From positions 1-64,000 of the forward strand of contig JACRDF010000024.1 of NCBI GenBank assembly GCA_016212925.1: a DNA stretch of 64,000 bases, given 5' to 3'. A program made the position numbers and the translations under genes. The notes below the pieces were generated by a model, which saw only the letters and a program-made list of their open reading frames with translations, did not search any database and was not told the DNA's origin. The DNA comes from Desulfomonile tiedjei. GTDB taxonomy: Bacteria > Desulfobacterota > Desulfomonilia > Desulfomonilales > Desulfomonilaceae. Each line of letters opens with the position of its first letter. Within the stretch, counting starts at the first letter, position 1. Below are positions 18,146-26,762 of the stretch, one piece after another.

Positions 18146-19903
18146 ATGGATTCATTCGCCCTGGTTGTCCATGATGAGCAGACTTTTCTCGCCCGCGTAG
18201 TAAGTGAGGGCAGTGAGAGAGGAATTTTTACTCGTGATCGGGCGGACGAAATAATAAGGGTTTCCGTGGCCATGGCCAACAAATACGTGCTCCAAAAAGA
18301 AATTGATTTCCGTTCGGCCGAGGAACTGGCAAAGGTGCAGGAGACGGTTTTGAAGCTCATAGGGGTCGGGCTGGAAATCAAGAGCAAAGGAGATGTGGAG
18401 GAAGGAGTTCGGACACTGGTGGACGACTCACCGGTGGAGTTGTTTCGCCTGGCGTACACACGCATCGAAAAACTACGACGGAAGTGGGAGCAACTTCTCC
18501 TGGACCACAAGATCGAGATCCTGGTAAGTCCCGAGGAGTACCAGTCTCTGAGCGAACTGGCCTATCACCGGCTCGCCGACATGAGCGTGTTCACTGAAAG
18601 TGAGCTTCACACCATCAAATCCCTCAAACTTGAGGATGAGCTGTTTTCTACTCTGGGGTTGGTTGAGTATTACGAATCGGAACTGGCCAGGTATGAATTC
18701 ATCCTTAAGCTCAGAAACATTCTACCATTCACCCTGTTAAACAAATCCGGGTCCGTGAAGGCGGAAAACCTGTCGGATGTCGACTCTATAAGAGAGGCCT
18801 TCATAAGCACTTTGATCATTTCCGGCTTTGTTGAAGCGCCTGATCCGGTCTCGGTCACTATGCAAGAAGTGCGCGAGTTTCTTGGAGGACTCGACTTGGA
18901 AGATGCTTCGGATGTGTTTCCCGAAGACCTCGAGAATGTCGTGCTCGACTTGATCCACGAATTGGCCGAGGACCTGGACGAACATGATGCCTCATTGCTC
19001 ACAAAGGAGATCATCCGGACTGCACAGAAGCTGATGGAGACAATTGTGGGGGAAAGAGACACAATCTTCTCCAAATCAGAGGGGACCTTTTTCAAGAGAT
19101 GGTGCAGGCTCGTTATTCTGTCCGACAGCCCGGACCAGCTCAGACGCATCCTCGAAAGCGATGAGAGTCTGGATGAATTCGATTTCGAGATTCTCTTGGA
19201 TAAATTGGCCGGCCGGTCTGAAGAAGAAGCCGGTCGAATGGTTGAGGGATTCCAGTGGACCAGGCTTTCTCCAGGCCAGATTATCCGCCTTTTTCACGAG
19301 CTGCACCCTTACCAGCGGGCATTGGCCCATCACGTCTCTCTGGAGGGCCTCACCGCCACCGAACTGCTGGAACTACTCGACGGCGTCGAACCTGAAGCGC
19401 TGACGGACCTGATGCCCGTTCTGCGGAAAGCTTTTGAAGGGGCCAATTTCACAGGAGAGGAACTGCAACAACTGGCAGCGTTGATGCATGAAGAGGCCCC
19501 TGCACTGCTGAAGGCCGCAGGCCCACCAATGGATTTGGACCGCAAACAAGTGCTGCTGGAATTCAAAGACGGGTCGGAACGCCTGCGGCAGGTCCTTTTT
19601 TATGCCTGTTGGGGTTCGGAGCTATTTCCCGACCTGGTCCACGAAGCCTGGTCGGTGGATCCGGAATTCGTCAAAGAACAGATGCGAACCTTGCCCGCGT
19701 CCGACACCGGACCCTTTTTTCTTTCTGCCGCGGGCGGACGAAAACCCAAGATATCAAAACCGGACGCCAAGGACCCCCAGTTGAATTTTCAACCGAAATT
19801 GCTGAACACCCTCTTTCGATCCTTGCCCGCAAGCAAGAAAAAGGCCGCTCTCAAGTTTTTCAGGAAAGAGGATGGTTCCGGTTCGCGGTCAAACAAAGAA
19901 TAA
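18146..19903 (+). CDS. Large acidic helical protein of unknown function
   Basis: 585 residues from ATG 18146, with TAGAGGA eight bases before it. There is no signal peptide, membrane segment or recognisable catalytic motif. The sequence is almost entirely helical and acidic, with several similar LEDL/LDxHDASL/EELLDGVEPEAL-type stretches that could be degenerate helical repeats. It ends in a basic tail (PASKKKAALKFFRKEDGSGSRSNKE). It is probably a cytoplasmic scaffold-like protein. It stands as a single gene between efp and the NifX-like gene. Confidence 0.65.
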   Translation: MDSFALVVHDEQTFLARVVSEGSERGIFTRDRADEIIRVSVAMANKYVLQKEIDFRSAEELAKVQETVLKLIGVGLEIKSKGDVEEGVRTLVDDSPVELFRLAYTRIEKLRRKWEQLLLDHKIEILVSPEEYQSLSELAYHRLADMSVFTESELHTIKSLKLEDELFSTLGLVEYYESELARYEFILKLRNILPFTLLNKSGSVKAENLSDVDSIREAFISTLIISGFVEAPDPVSVTMQEVREFLGGLDLEDASDVFPEDLENVVLDLIHELAEDLDEHDASLLTKEIIRTAQKLMETIVGERDTIFSKSEGTFFKRWCRLVILSDSPDQLRRILESDESLDEFDFEILLDKLAGRSEEEAGRMVEGFQWTRLSPGQIIRLFHELHPYQRALAHHVSLEGLTATELLELLDGVEPEALTDLMPVLRKAFEGANFTGEELQQLAALMHEEAPALLKAAGPPMDLDRKQVLLEFKDGSERLRQVLFYACWGSELFPDLVHEAWSVDPEFVKEQMRTLPASDTGPFFLSAAGGRKPKISKPDAKDPQLNFQPKLLNTLFRSLPASKKKAALKFFRKEDGSGSRSNKE

Positions 19904-19937
19904 TCCGCCGAATTAGACACCAACCGATCAACCCCCC

Positions 19938-19988
19938 CTGGTCAGTGCTGCCCTTTCTCTGAAGTCATCTTCACCGTTTGAAAGCGAA
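19938..19988 (-). repeat. Dispersed ~50-bp repeat (family F), copy 2, inverted
   Basis: The reverse complement of 19961-19988 matches 10467-10494 in 27 of 28 bases. The flank CCTGGTCAGTGCTGCC (19936-19951) corresponds to the CAGCACTGGCC flank of copy 1. Confidence 0.6.
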
Positions 19989-20031
19989 CCGGTTTTAGAC
20001 ATGGTCGCACCGCTCGCCGCCACAGGCTACC

Positions 20032-20409
20032 CTATGAATGAGCGCAGCCCCCTGCATGACCGGCGCAGGTGAACTTGACATCAAACTGCGGCAGTGTCCC
20101 GCTCTTGATGAGATCCATGTTCTGCCCCACTGTTCCCGGTGTTGCGCGATAGACCTGAATGCCCTGAGCTTGAAGTCCTCTCAGCGCTCCCATCCCTATC
20201 CCGGCTACGACCACGGCGTCAACTTCGCGGCCTCCCAAGGCCTTCAAGGGCTGGCACATCCCGTGGGCATGATGCAGGTCGCCGTTCTGAATCTCCTCCA
20301 CGGCCAGGGTGTTTGTGTCGACAATGACAAATCCGGGCGCGGACCCGAAATGTTCGTACACTATGCTGTTCATGCCTTGCAACGTTTCAGCAGGAAAACA
20401 AATCTTCAT
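20032..20409 (-). CDS. NifX/NifB-type dinitrogenase iron-molybdenum cofactor-binding protein
   Basis: 125 residues, a small RNase-H-like fold protein of the family that binds or shuttles Fe-Mo or other metal clusters. The start is at ATG 20409 (MKICFPAETLQGMNSIVYEHFGS) behind AAGGAGA. The conserved EHFGSAPGF loop and the central VVAGIGMGALRGLQAQGI segment are present. The C-terminus carries Cys and His (KFTCAGHAGGCAHS), suitable for metal binding. Stand-alone members are common in anaerobes without nitrogenase, often beside MRP-type ATPases. Here it lies near a DUF134 gene on the same strand, separated by a palindrome. Function in cluster handling is inferred. Confidence 0.85.
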   Translation of the reverse strand: MKICFPAETLQGMNSIVYEHFGSAPGFVIVDTNTLAVEEIQNGDLHHAHGMCQPLKALGGREVDAVVVAGIGMGALRGLQAQGIQVYRATPGTVGQNMDLIKSGTLPQFDVKFTCAGHAGGCAHS

Positions 20410-20493
20410 GGTGTCATCTCCTTGTGTATCTAGATTGCCAAAATAATGTCCGAGTAGCCTGTTCGGCCAGGCTTCTCGAAAACGGTCAGAACT

Positions 20494-20555
20494 GGCGGGC
20501 ACGGCCCGCCCTACGATTTTGCGTGGTGTCTCCTGTAGGGCGGGCCGTGCCCGCC
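20494..20555. repeat. Dispersed palindrome, family D (GGCGGGCACGGCCCGCC...)
   Basis: GGCGGGCACGGCCCGCCCTA pairs with TAGGGCGGGCCGTGCCCGCC. A second copy of the same design is at 44816-44877. Family D shares the GGCACGG core with the shorter family B. Confidence 0.75.
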
Positions 20556-20627
20556 GTATCATGAATGAAGATCTGCAAAAGCGTGCCGGTTATCCCGCCT
20601 CTCACCAATGGCAGACCGGCGTGCCGG

Positions 20628-21122
20628 TCATGAGATCCGGCAATTGTTGCGGATCGCTCCAGATCTACGGCTACGGCATTGCTTCCTTTGGCAATTTCCG
20701 TCGCGAGGCCCCTGATCTTCGGAACGACAAATAGAGTTGCTTTTGCATTCGGGACATTCTTCCGGTCTGCCTGTCCCGTATGGCACGCCCCATGCGTGTT
20801 GGCACTGATTACACTTGAACTGCCGCTCTTCCGACACTTCCACTTCACCCCCCTCAATGAGGAGAGCAAGACCTTCAGACAAGACCTGAGCCACCTTGTG
20901 CCTTCCTGCCTCAAGAATCCTTCCGAAGGTCTGGCGAGAGACATTCATGCGCTCTGCTGCTTGTTCGTGGTAAAGCCCTTCCAGGTCGGCTAGCCTGATA
21001 GCCTCAAATTCGTCCATTGACAAAACAACCTTTGGTAGGACCGACATGGGCACGGCAATGGGCTTGAAGACTTTGTAAGCAGGTTGTTGACTAACTCGGC
21101 GGCAGAATTTGGGTCTGGCCAT
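20628..21122 (-). CDS. DUF134 family DNA-binding protein with C-terminal zinc ribbon
   Basis: 164 residues. The DUF134 core covers about 1-95: MARPKFCRRV, the acidic MDEFEAIRLADLEGL motif, and a sigma-70-like helix-turn-helix (HEQAAERMNVSRQTFGRILEAGRHKVA). A CxxC...CxxC ribbon follows (CNQCQHAW...CPECKS), then a basic Cys/Arg-rich tail. DUF134 proteins are probable transcription regulators and often sit beside NifX-like or MRP genes in anaerobes, as here. ATG 21122 has GGAG nine bases upstream. The target genes are unknown. Confidence 0.85.
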   Translation of the reverse strand: MARPKFCRRVSQQPAYKVFKPIAVPMSVLPKVVLSMDEFEAIRLADLEGLYHEQAAERMNVSRQTFGRILEAGRHKVAQVLSEGLALLIEGGEVEVSEERQFKCNQCQHAWGVPYGTGRPEECPECKSNSICRSEDQGPRDGNCQRKQCRSRRSGAIRNNCRIS

Positions 21123-21361
21123 TGATATACACTCCGGGATAATTATGGGCATTGGCTCATAATTGTCAAGACCCAATTTGAGTGCAGATGACGATCCCTA
21201 AGCAGGCGCGGAAAATTTGAAGGGCGAAAGATCTCGGCAGGGAATCAGGTTAAGGCCGAAGTGAGGAAGCAAGAGTCGGCGGAAATGCCACTTTAGGGTC
21301 AGTTCCGATCTTCTTTAACCTAGCGGCGACAAACAGAGATGTGTCAAGACAAAAAAAGGAC

Positions 21362-21562
21362 TCACAAGAGGTGAGAAAGCTCTCCCTTACCTATTCCCAT
21401 CTGCTTCAGTATGGCTGCTAATGTCCCCTGCTTTATGCGGCCTCTAGGAATAGTCGTCACCAGCCCTGATTCGCTATAGCCCAGTAGGTGCTTGTTTCCT
21501 TCCTTGATCCGGTAGCCGAGCTTCAGTGCGACCTTCTTCAACTGCTTGGCGGTGAGGTTCAT
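21362..21562 (-). CDS. hicA: HicA-type toxin (mRNA interferase)
   Basis: 66 residues with the HicA dsRBD-like layout: KQLKKVALKLGYRIKEGNKHLLGY (catalytic His in the xGxKH position), then TTIPRGRIKQGTLAAILKQMGI. HicA toxins cut mRNA and are neutralised by HicB. The start overlaps the stop of the upstream MerR-HicB fusion gene (ATGA at 21562-21559), so the pair is translationally coupled with the antitoxin first. It is slightly divergent from the common HicA consensus. Confidence 0.8.
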   Translation of the reverse strand: MNLTAKQLKKVALKLGYRIKEGNKHLLGYSESGLVTTIPRGRIKQGTLAAILKQMGIGKGELSHLL

Positions 21563-22197
21563 ACGACCCGGGCTCGACTCTTCTTCAGGTCTTCATCAGC
21601 CTCCAAGCAAAGCTCGATGGCATCTGTAAGGTTGTCCAGGGCTTCTTGAATCGTCTCTCCCTGAGAAATCGCCGCCGGGATCTCCCGACAAACCACCGTG
21701 TAACCGCCGTCTTCCAAATCCGGCGTCAGGATCGCCGTGAACTCCCGTTCACCCAAAAACACTTTATCTTCTCTGGGAACCTCCAGCCTCTTGATTGAGC
21801 CCCTGAGTCCGGCGATGAGTTCTCCCAGGGCAAAAGAAAAGACGAACTGTCCCTTCAAGGCATCGAGAATGGCCTGAGGGTCCTGCGTCACAACAAAGAT
21901 GTCAAGACCGTTGGTAAGGAACCGCAGTTCCGCCAACGGATCCTTAACGTCGGGGAAGTTCTTCCTCAGGTATTCCAATGCATTCCTGATCTTTTGGAGG
22001 CTGATTCCTTCTTCCCTGAGCTGTTTGGCAACCTTGAGTTGGACCAGATCCTTAAAGGAATATTCTCTCCTTGAACCTTTTCCGGTTCCGATTTTGACAG
22101 AAGGCCGAATGATTCCGGATCTGTCCCAGTGCTGGAGCTGCATCCGAGACACCCCGGTTATTTCTCTAACCACTTTGGCTCCAAATCCAGCGACCAT
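21559..22197 (-). CDS. MerR-type DNA-binding domain fused to a HicB antitoxin domain
   Basis: 212 residues with an unusual architecture. Residues about 3-80 are a MerR-family winged helix (VVREITGVSRMQLQHWDRSG...REYSFKDLVQLKVAKQLREEGISLQKIRNALEYL). About 85-140 is a linker domain seen in MerR-like proteins of anaerobes (FVVTQDPQAILDALKGQFVF). About 145-205 is a HicB domain (FTAILTPDLEDGGYTVVCREIPAAISQGETIQEALDNLTDAIELCLE). Ordinary HicB antitoxins carry a C-terminal ribbon-helix-helix or HTH for autoregulation; here DNA binding has moved to an N-terminal MerR domain. GGAGGT precedes ATG 22197. It is co-transcribed and overlaps hicA. It likely represses its own promoter and blocks the toxin. 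Confidence 0.85.
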   Translation of the reverse strand: MVAGFGAKVVREITGVSRMQLQHWDRSGIIRPSVKIGTGKGSRREYSFKDLVQLKVAKQLREEGISLQKIRNALEYLRKNFPDVKDPLAELRFLTNGLDIFVVTQDPQAILDALKGQFVFSFALGELIAGLRGSIKRLEVPREDKVFLGEREFTAILTPDLEDGGYTVVCREIPAAISQGETIQEALDNLTDAIELCLEADEDLKKSRARVV

Positions 22198-22224
22198 AGC
22201 TTACCTCCAGAGCGTACTAATATG

Positions 22225-22251
22225 TTTATAAGCACTTTGACTGTTCGTCAA
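22225..22251 (-). promoter_or_regulatory. Promoter with dyad symmetry for the MerR-HicB/HicA operon
   Basis: On the minus strand TTGACG (22251-22246) and TATAAA (22230-22225) are separated by 15 bases, ending about 28 bases before the start at 22197. A small dyad (CTTTGAC...GTCAAG, 22235-22252) overlaps the -35 and is a candidate operator for the fused regulator. Confidence 0.5.
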
Positions 22252-22337
22252 GAGGTAATTTGGAAAACCGCGGATGTGCTCAGGGGCTTTTTCACACGAT
22301 CTCCGCCCTAAGCAACCGTCCGCTCGGCCGGACGGGA

Positions 22338-23588
22338 CTAATATTTTCCCTTTATAAAGGCCAGGGATTCATCAATTGCGTTTAAGGTCAGTGCCAGGTC
22401 TTCTTCGGTGTGCCGAAAGCTGATATAGGCGTGATGGAAGGGTGAAAAAAAGAATTTCCTGCGAATGAGCTGGGTGTAAAAATCCTTGCGCTTGCCTTTG
22501 TGTGCGCCTGTTTCGTCCTTCTTAAAAGTGATGTAGAACATGGGGGCCACGCCGGTCAGTTCAGCTCCCACATCATATTTGTCAATCATTGCCTGGAGCT
22601 TTTCGAGGAACCTTCCGCCCTTTTCCCAGATATTTTCAAGCACATGGTCCCGTTCAAGGATCTCTATGGTTTTGAGCGCGGCAACAAAACCCTCGCTGTT
22701 CGGGAAAAAGGTTGAGGAAATAAAAAGCTTGTCGCTAGCCGCCATCATGACATCTTTCTTCCCGGTCACTACCGAGATGGGATATCCGTTGGCGAGCGCC
22801 TTTCCGAGAACAGTCAGATCAGGAGTGACTCCATAGAGTTTCTGGGCCCCGCCCATTGAAAGCCTGAAGCCGGTCCGGATCTCATCATAGATCAACACCG
22901 CGCCATACCTGTCGGCAATCTCTCTTAGGCCTTCAAGAAACCCCGGCTTCGGTATCTCCATTTCTTGATGGTTGGGATGGCCGAAAGGCGTCATGATGAT
23001 CGCAGCGGTCTCGTCACCGTGAGTTGCCATCAGGTCTGCCAGTTGGTCCAGGTTATTATATTGAAATTCAAAAACATCTTCGTAGAATTTTGACGGAATT
23101 CCGCCTTTCATTTCAACGCACCAGTCATGCCAGCCGTGGTAACCGCACCGCATCACTTTGAGCTTATTTGTATAGGCCCTTGCAATACGAATACTTGCGG
23201 TGGTTGCATCAGAGCCTGTTTTCAGAAAAATGCTCATCTCGGACGAGGGCACAAGTTCAGTCAGCTTTTTGGCCAGCAGGTTCTGGTATTTTTGTGTCAG
23301 AGTGAAACAGAACCCTTTCTCTTTTATCTGTTTGTAAACCGCTTCATCCACCTCTTCTTCACGGTAACCCAGGATGATCGGGCCATAACCGCAGAGAAAA
23401 TCAACAAATTCATTGCCGTCAACATCGGTCAGGCGGCAGCCTTTGCCGGTTTCAAGGAAGATGGGATATTCCCCGTCGATGAAATCGGTCGGCTTTCTGG
23501 CGCCCAGAACGCCTCCGGGTACCAGCCCGGTTGCTTCTTCAAACAATTCCCGGCTTTTGGTGATGTTGAGTTTTTCTATCTCTTTCAT
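22338..23588 (-). CDS. Class III PLP-dependent aminotransferase, glutamate-1-semialdehyde-aminomutase-like
   Basis: 416 residues from ATG 23588 (AAAGGGA upstream); an upstream in-frame start is not supported. The fold-type I PLP enzyme is intact: substrate-binding GYGPIILGYREEEVD, SDATTASIRIARAYT, the aspartate that holds the pyridine nitrogen in VLIYDEIRTGFR, and the Schiff-base lysine in TVLGKALANGYP. It is closest in style to HemL and the broader glutamate-1-semialdehyde/omega-amino-acid group. The neighbours (saccharopine-dehydrogenase-like protein, CoA ligases, amino-acid importer) favour a catabolic transamination over haem synthesis. The exact substrate is unknown. Confidence 0.85.
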   Translation of the reverse strand: MKEIEKLNITKSRELFEEATGLVPGGVLGARKPTDFIDGEYPIFLETGKGCRLTDVDGNEFVDFLCGYGPIILGYREEEVDEAVYKQIKEKGFCFTLTQKYQNLLAKKLTELVPSSEMSIFLKTGSDATTASIRIARAYTNKLKVMRCGYHGWHDWCVEMKGGIPSKFYEDVFEFQYNNLDQLADLMATHGDETAAIIMTPFGHPNHQEMEIPKPGFLEGLREIADRYGAVLIYDEIRTGFRLSMGGAQKLYGVTPDLTVLGKALANGYPISVVTGKKDVMMAASDKLFISSTFFPNSEGFVAALKTIEILERDHVLENIWEKGGRFLEKLQAMIDKYDVGAELTGVAPMFYITFKKDETGAHKGKRKDFYTQLIRRKFFFSPFHHAYISFRHTEEDLALTLNAIDESLAFIKGKY

Positions 23589-23768
23589 GGCAAGTCCCTT
23601 TGAGGTACGCTTGGAGTCGGCGTGGCATTGCACGCTAGAGGGTGACCTGAGATGAGACCACAAGTGGCAGTGTTCACGGTCAACGGGAATTGGGGGCCGG
23701 ACCGAAATCTAAAATCCAACGAGCCTTTCCAGCCTGTCTGACTGTTGCTATGCTTTCAATATCAGTCG

Positions 23769-23981
23769 TTACGCTCTAGTAAATTCATCCCATTCGATGC
23801 CTAACTGCCTTATGGCAGTTCTGACGGTCCCTATTTTGAGATCACGGTTTCCCCAGTCCGGCAATATTGCAGCCCGCTGAGTTTGGGGATTTAACCATTT
23901 CCGATGAGAACCGCCGCCTCGTCTAGGCAGCTCCGTGCAACCGAGAGCGATTAGCTTCAAGGTGACGTGGCGATAGGTCAT
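23769..23981 (-). CDS. hicA: HicA-type toxin
   Basis: 70 residues, a typical HicA: LIALGCTELPRRGGGSHRKW with the catalytic His, then AAILPDWGNRDLKIGTVRTAIRQLGI. The gene overlaps its upstream hicB by four bases (ATGA at 23981-23978). Antitoxin-first order as in the other pair nearby. Well preserved and probably functional. Confidence 0.9.
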   Translation of the reverse strand: MTYRHVTLKLIALGCTELPRRGGGSHRKWLNPQTQRAAILPDWGNRDLKIGTVRTAIRQLGIEWDEFTRA

Positions 23982-24250
23982 GGAGTCGCCACTAGGGCTT
24001 CAAGCCACACAGGACTTGTGGTGTCGGAAATCTGAACGCTTGCAGGTAACGGGCGTCCTAAATCTTCATATGCTTCAATGGTGGCTTCGAGAGCGTCTCG
24101 AACGTTTTCTAGGGCCTCCTCAACGGTGTCGCCTTCGGTAACCAATTCCGGCAGGAGAGGCGAAGTGACCGTAAAACCGCCTTCAGGTTGAGGGGCCAGA
24201 ACTAACGGCACTTTGTATAGCATTTGGGCCTCCACTGATTTCCTGGCCAC
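23978..24250 (-). CDS. hicB: HicB-type antitoxin
   Basis: 90 residues. The HicB partial RNase-H fold is visible: VPLVLAPQPEGGFTVTSPLLPELVTEGDTVEEALENVRDALEATIEAYEDLGRPLP. There is no obvious extra DNA-binding domain beyond the short C-terminus. It binds and neutralises the HicA encoded by the overlapping downstream gene. The pair sits between the aminotransferase and the saccharopine-dehydrogenase-like genes. Confidence 0.9.
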   Translation of the reverse strand: MARKSVEAQMLYKVPLVLAPQPEGGFTVTSPLLPELVTEGDTVEEALENVRDALEATIEAYEDLGRPLPASVQISDTTSPVWLEALVATP

Positions 24251-24456
24251 GGATAGCAGGAAACATCCTGTCTCACCTGCGCGATGCTCTATTTCCCTGC
24301 CCTACCAAGTCGGTTCTTATTGCTTCCACATCTATGTGAAACTTTGGGCCTGGTGGGTATTCTTGTTCCCGTAGCTATCCCATTATAGTATTGATCCATC
24401 CGCAAAGCCAAATGCTTTGGCCAGGGGACCTACCCAAAAGTTTGGCAGGACATGCT

Positions 24457-25599
24457 TTAGACTTCCAACATGGATGAAATCTTTTCTGTCTGATGGATTC
24501 TTGCGCCTCTTTTCAAAAAGGCTGCAAGGAATTTGTTCGGGTCGATGCAGCCTTCAGGGGCCACCACACCTTTTGCGGCCACATCACCTGCGTCCATCAT
24601 GAGTGCTGCAATGGATGCGGGAAGGCCTGTCCCGGGAGCCATCCTCCCCACCATGTCGGCTGTGTAGGTTACCCTCTTGCCGTCTCTTTCCCCTTTGACA
24701 ATGACCTTGAGCCCCGAAGCCTGGGGACCGTTATCTCTCCCTTCCGGAATGGTCTCCCAAAGCTTAAGCGCCAGATCATAAGGAGTTACGGTGGTCCCTT
24801 TGATATCAATGGGTTCTGTGCCCAAAAAGCCCGTATCTTTCTGTTGTTTTATCATTTCATCGACCCACAGGGGTATGAGTGCGCCCTTAATCACCACATT
24901 TTTAACCCCTTTGATGTACTTGGGGATGGTCAAAGGCTGTGGATGGCCCACGTACCGGACATGGCAGGTGCCAAGGGGTTCCAGGAACTCTTCCGCCACT
25001 ACTTCGGTCCCGCCTTCCACGTGGACCAGCTCACCATTCAAATATTGCGGGACCTTCCCAAGGGTCATATGAAGGCTGTGGTCCCAGGCAGCTCCTGCAA
25101 GTTCAGCAATGGCGACTACCCAATAAAGGTAAATATCATCAACACTGTCCAAGCGGTCTGCATAGTGTTTAACCAGAACATTGTTGGTCCCGGGGTCGGA
25201 GCCCATGCCGGTAAGAACTGTGATGCCGGCTTCTCTGGCCATCTTATCTATATCGGAGTTGAAAAGAATTTCGGTTCCCTCATAGTCATCGCAGATGTCA
25301 ATATAGTTCACCTTTGCCTCGACTGCCGCTCTTGCTACAGGCACGGCAGTCTTATAAAAGGGACCTGCACAGTTAATCACAACGTCAATTCCCTGGAATG
25401 TCTGCACCATGCGGCCATGATCGTTAACATCCATCTTGATCAGGTTCACTTTTTCACTGTCGCGTAATTTCGGGCCCAATCTTTCCGGGTCCGGGTATAA
25501 ATCGGCCAGGACAACATCCGCGACCTGTTGTTGTTTTATCAGGTCCCGGGCAACGCCCTGACCCATGCCGCCGGCTCCTCCTAATACCAAAGCACGCAT
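24457..25599 (-). CDS. Saccharopine-dehydrogenase-like NAD(P)-dependent oxidoreductase
   Basis: 380 residues. The N-terminus is a Rossmann nucleotide-binding fold with VLGGAGGMGQGVARDL, an acidic end to strand 2 (VVLADLYPDPERL) and VVINCAGPFYKTAVPVARAAVEAKVNYIDICDDYEG, which is characteristic of saccharopine/lysine-6-dehydrogenase proteins. The C-terminal domain (about 130-350) is the substrate part. This family oxidises or condenses amino-acid substrates such as lysine or aminoadipate semialdehyde. Close linkage to a class III aminotransferase suggests a shared amino-acid pathway. It is read from ATG 25599. Confidence 0.85.
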   Translation of the reverse strand: MRALVLGGAGGMGQGVARDLIKQQQVADVVLADLYPDPERLGPKLRDSEKVNLIKMDVNDHGRMVQTFQGIDVVINCAGPFYKTAVPVARAAVEAKVNYIDICDDYEGTEILFNSDIDKMAREAGITVLTGMGSDPGTNNVLVKHYADRLDSVDDIYLYWVVAIAELAGAAWDHSLHMTLGKVPQYLNGELVHVEGGTEVVAEEFLEPLGTCHVRYVGHPQPLTIPKYIKGVKNVVIKGALIPLWVDEMIKQQKDTGFLGTEPIDIKGTTVTPYDLALKLWETIPEGRDNGPQASGLKVIVKGERDGKRVTYTADMVGRMAPGTGLPASIAALMMDAGDVAAKGVVAPEGCIDPNKFLAAFLKRGARIHQTEKISSMLEV

Positions 25600-25718
25600 A
25601 TTTCAATCCGCCTTTATGTTCAGAAATTATTGGGCGACCACCAGTTTATGAAGCTTCCGGACCCGAATCGGGAAGAAGTCCAAATCGTGTCACGATTGGG
25701 GTTGCATGCATTTTATTG

Positions 25719-25823
25719 CCCTCACCCCGACCCCTCTCCAGTGGGAGAGGGTTGGGGACAACCGGCAAGATGCCGGCGCTACAGCAGCCCCCTCCCCTGC
25801 CGGAGAGGGCCAGGGTGAGGGGC
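25719..25823. repeat. Composite intergenic palindrome, family E (CCCTCACCCC...GGGTGAGGGG)
   Basis: CCCTCACCCCGACCCCTCTC on the left pairs with the CCGGAGAGGGCCAGGGTGAG stretch on the right. Inside is a second element, GCAAGATGCCGGCGCTAC. The similar element at 61665-61774 has the same outer arms. Both are intergenic. Confidence 0.7.
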
Positions 25824-25914
25824 GTTCGTGTTACGATTCTGCACCTTCCGAGTTTTGAGAGGGTCTCAGATGCCAAAACCTTTGGAAGAGCCCGAGCTAA
25901 GTGTCAGTCCGGGC

Positions 25915-26583
25915 TCACTCCAGCACCACAAGGGCGTCAACGGCAACCGGCCTGCCCTTACTGATGATCAGAGGATTAACGTCCACCTCTTTGATCTTGT
26001 CGTTTTCAAGGCCCAAGCGTCCTACATTAATAAGGATTTGCACCATCTGATCCAGGTCTACGGCTTCCATTCCACGGATTGCCTCAAGAATTTTGCGGCC
26101 TTTGATATCCTGCATCATAGCCATAGCATCCACCGGCTCCAAGGGCGCCAGACGAAACGCCACATCCTTGAGGATCTCGGTGAAGATGCCCCCAAGACCG
26201 AACATGACACAGGGACCAAATTGTGCATCGCGTGTCATCCCCACCATCAGTTCACGTTTGCCGCTGACCATTTCCTGAACAAGGACCCCTCCCCGGTTCG
26301 AGTTCATCTTGGCCATAAATTCGTCAAAGGCTGCGGCGGCTTCTTCTTCGCTTCGCACATCGACCTTGATCATGCCCATTTCCGTCTTGTGGCTTAAGTC
26401 GGGAGAACAGCCTTTCACAACCAACGGAAATCCGATCTCTCTGGCCGCGGATGACAGATCTTTGCGTTCCAGGACGAGGATTTCCCGCGTCACCGGCACG
26501 CCATATTCCGCCAGAAGCTGCTTGGATTCGTACTCGGACAGTGTTTTTCTGCCTTCACTAACTGCTTGTTCTACTATGTGCAT
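25915..26583 (-). CDS. ATP-grasp subunit of an ADP-forming acyl-CoA synthetase
   Basis: 222 residues, the size of the separate beta (ATP-grasp) subunit of ADP-forming acetate/acyl-CoA ligases. Features: LSEYESKQLLAEYGVPVTRE at the N-terminus, FPLVVKGCSPDLSHKTEMGMIKVDV (nucleotide-binding Lys and the HKT motif), GVLVQEMVSGKRELMVGMTRD, FGPCVMFGLGGIFTEILKDVAFRLAP, and a C-terminal VDVNPLII stretch. It makes ATP from acyl-CoA plus ADP and phosphate, or activates acids. The CoA-binding alpha subunit is not nearby, so a partner must be elsewhere. It fits the catabolic cluster. Confidence 0.9.
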   Translation of the reverse strand: MHIVEQAVSEGRKTLSEYESKQLLAEYGVPVTREILVLERKDLSSAAREIGFPLVVKGCSPDLSHKTEMGMIKVDVRSEEEAAAAFDEFMAKMNSNRGGVLVQEMVSGKRELMVGMTRDAQFGPCVMFGLGGIFTEILKDVAFRLAPLEPVDAMAMMQDIKGRKILEAIRGMEAVDLDQMVQILINVGRLGLENDKIKEVDVNPLIISKGRPVAVDALVVLE

Positions 26584-26762
26584 TTTATGCCTCCCAGACG
26601 ATCTTTATAGCTCCGAACAGACCCCGCGTGCAACGACAATCCGCGGATTCCCATTCAAGCCATAAGACACGAGACAAAGAGGCCATCACGATGTTCGCCT
26701 TATTGACCGTGGACTTCGTGTTTGTGATTGAAATGGGAGATGGGGCGCGCTAGTATAGGGGC

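Noticed and set aside
20486-20944. Alternative minus-strand frame across the DUF134 C-terminus
   Set aside because: It runs into a dispersed palindrome and overlaps the DUF134 gene. The DUF134 frame itself stays in phase through its Cys-rich tail, so no frameshift is needed.
24493-25467. 324-residue open frame opposite the saccharopine-dehydrogenase-like gene
   Set aside because: Same reason: no domain, fully antisense to a strongly supported gene.
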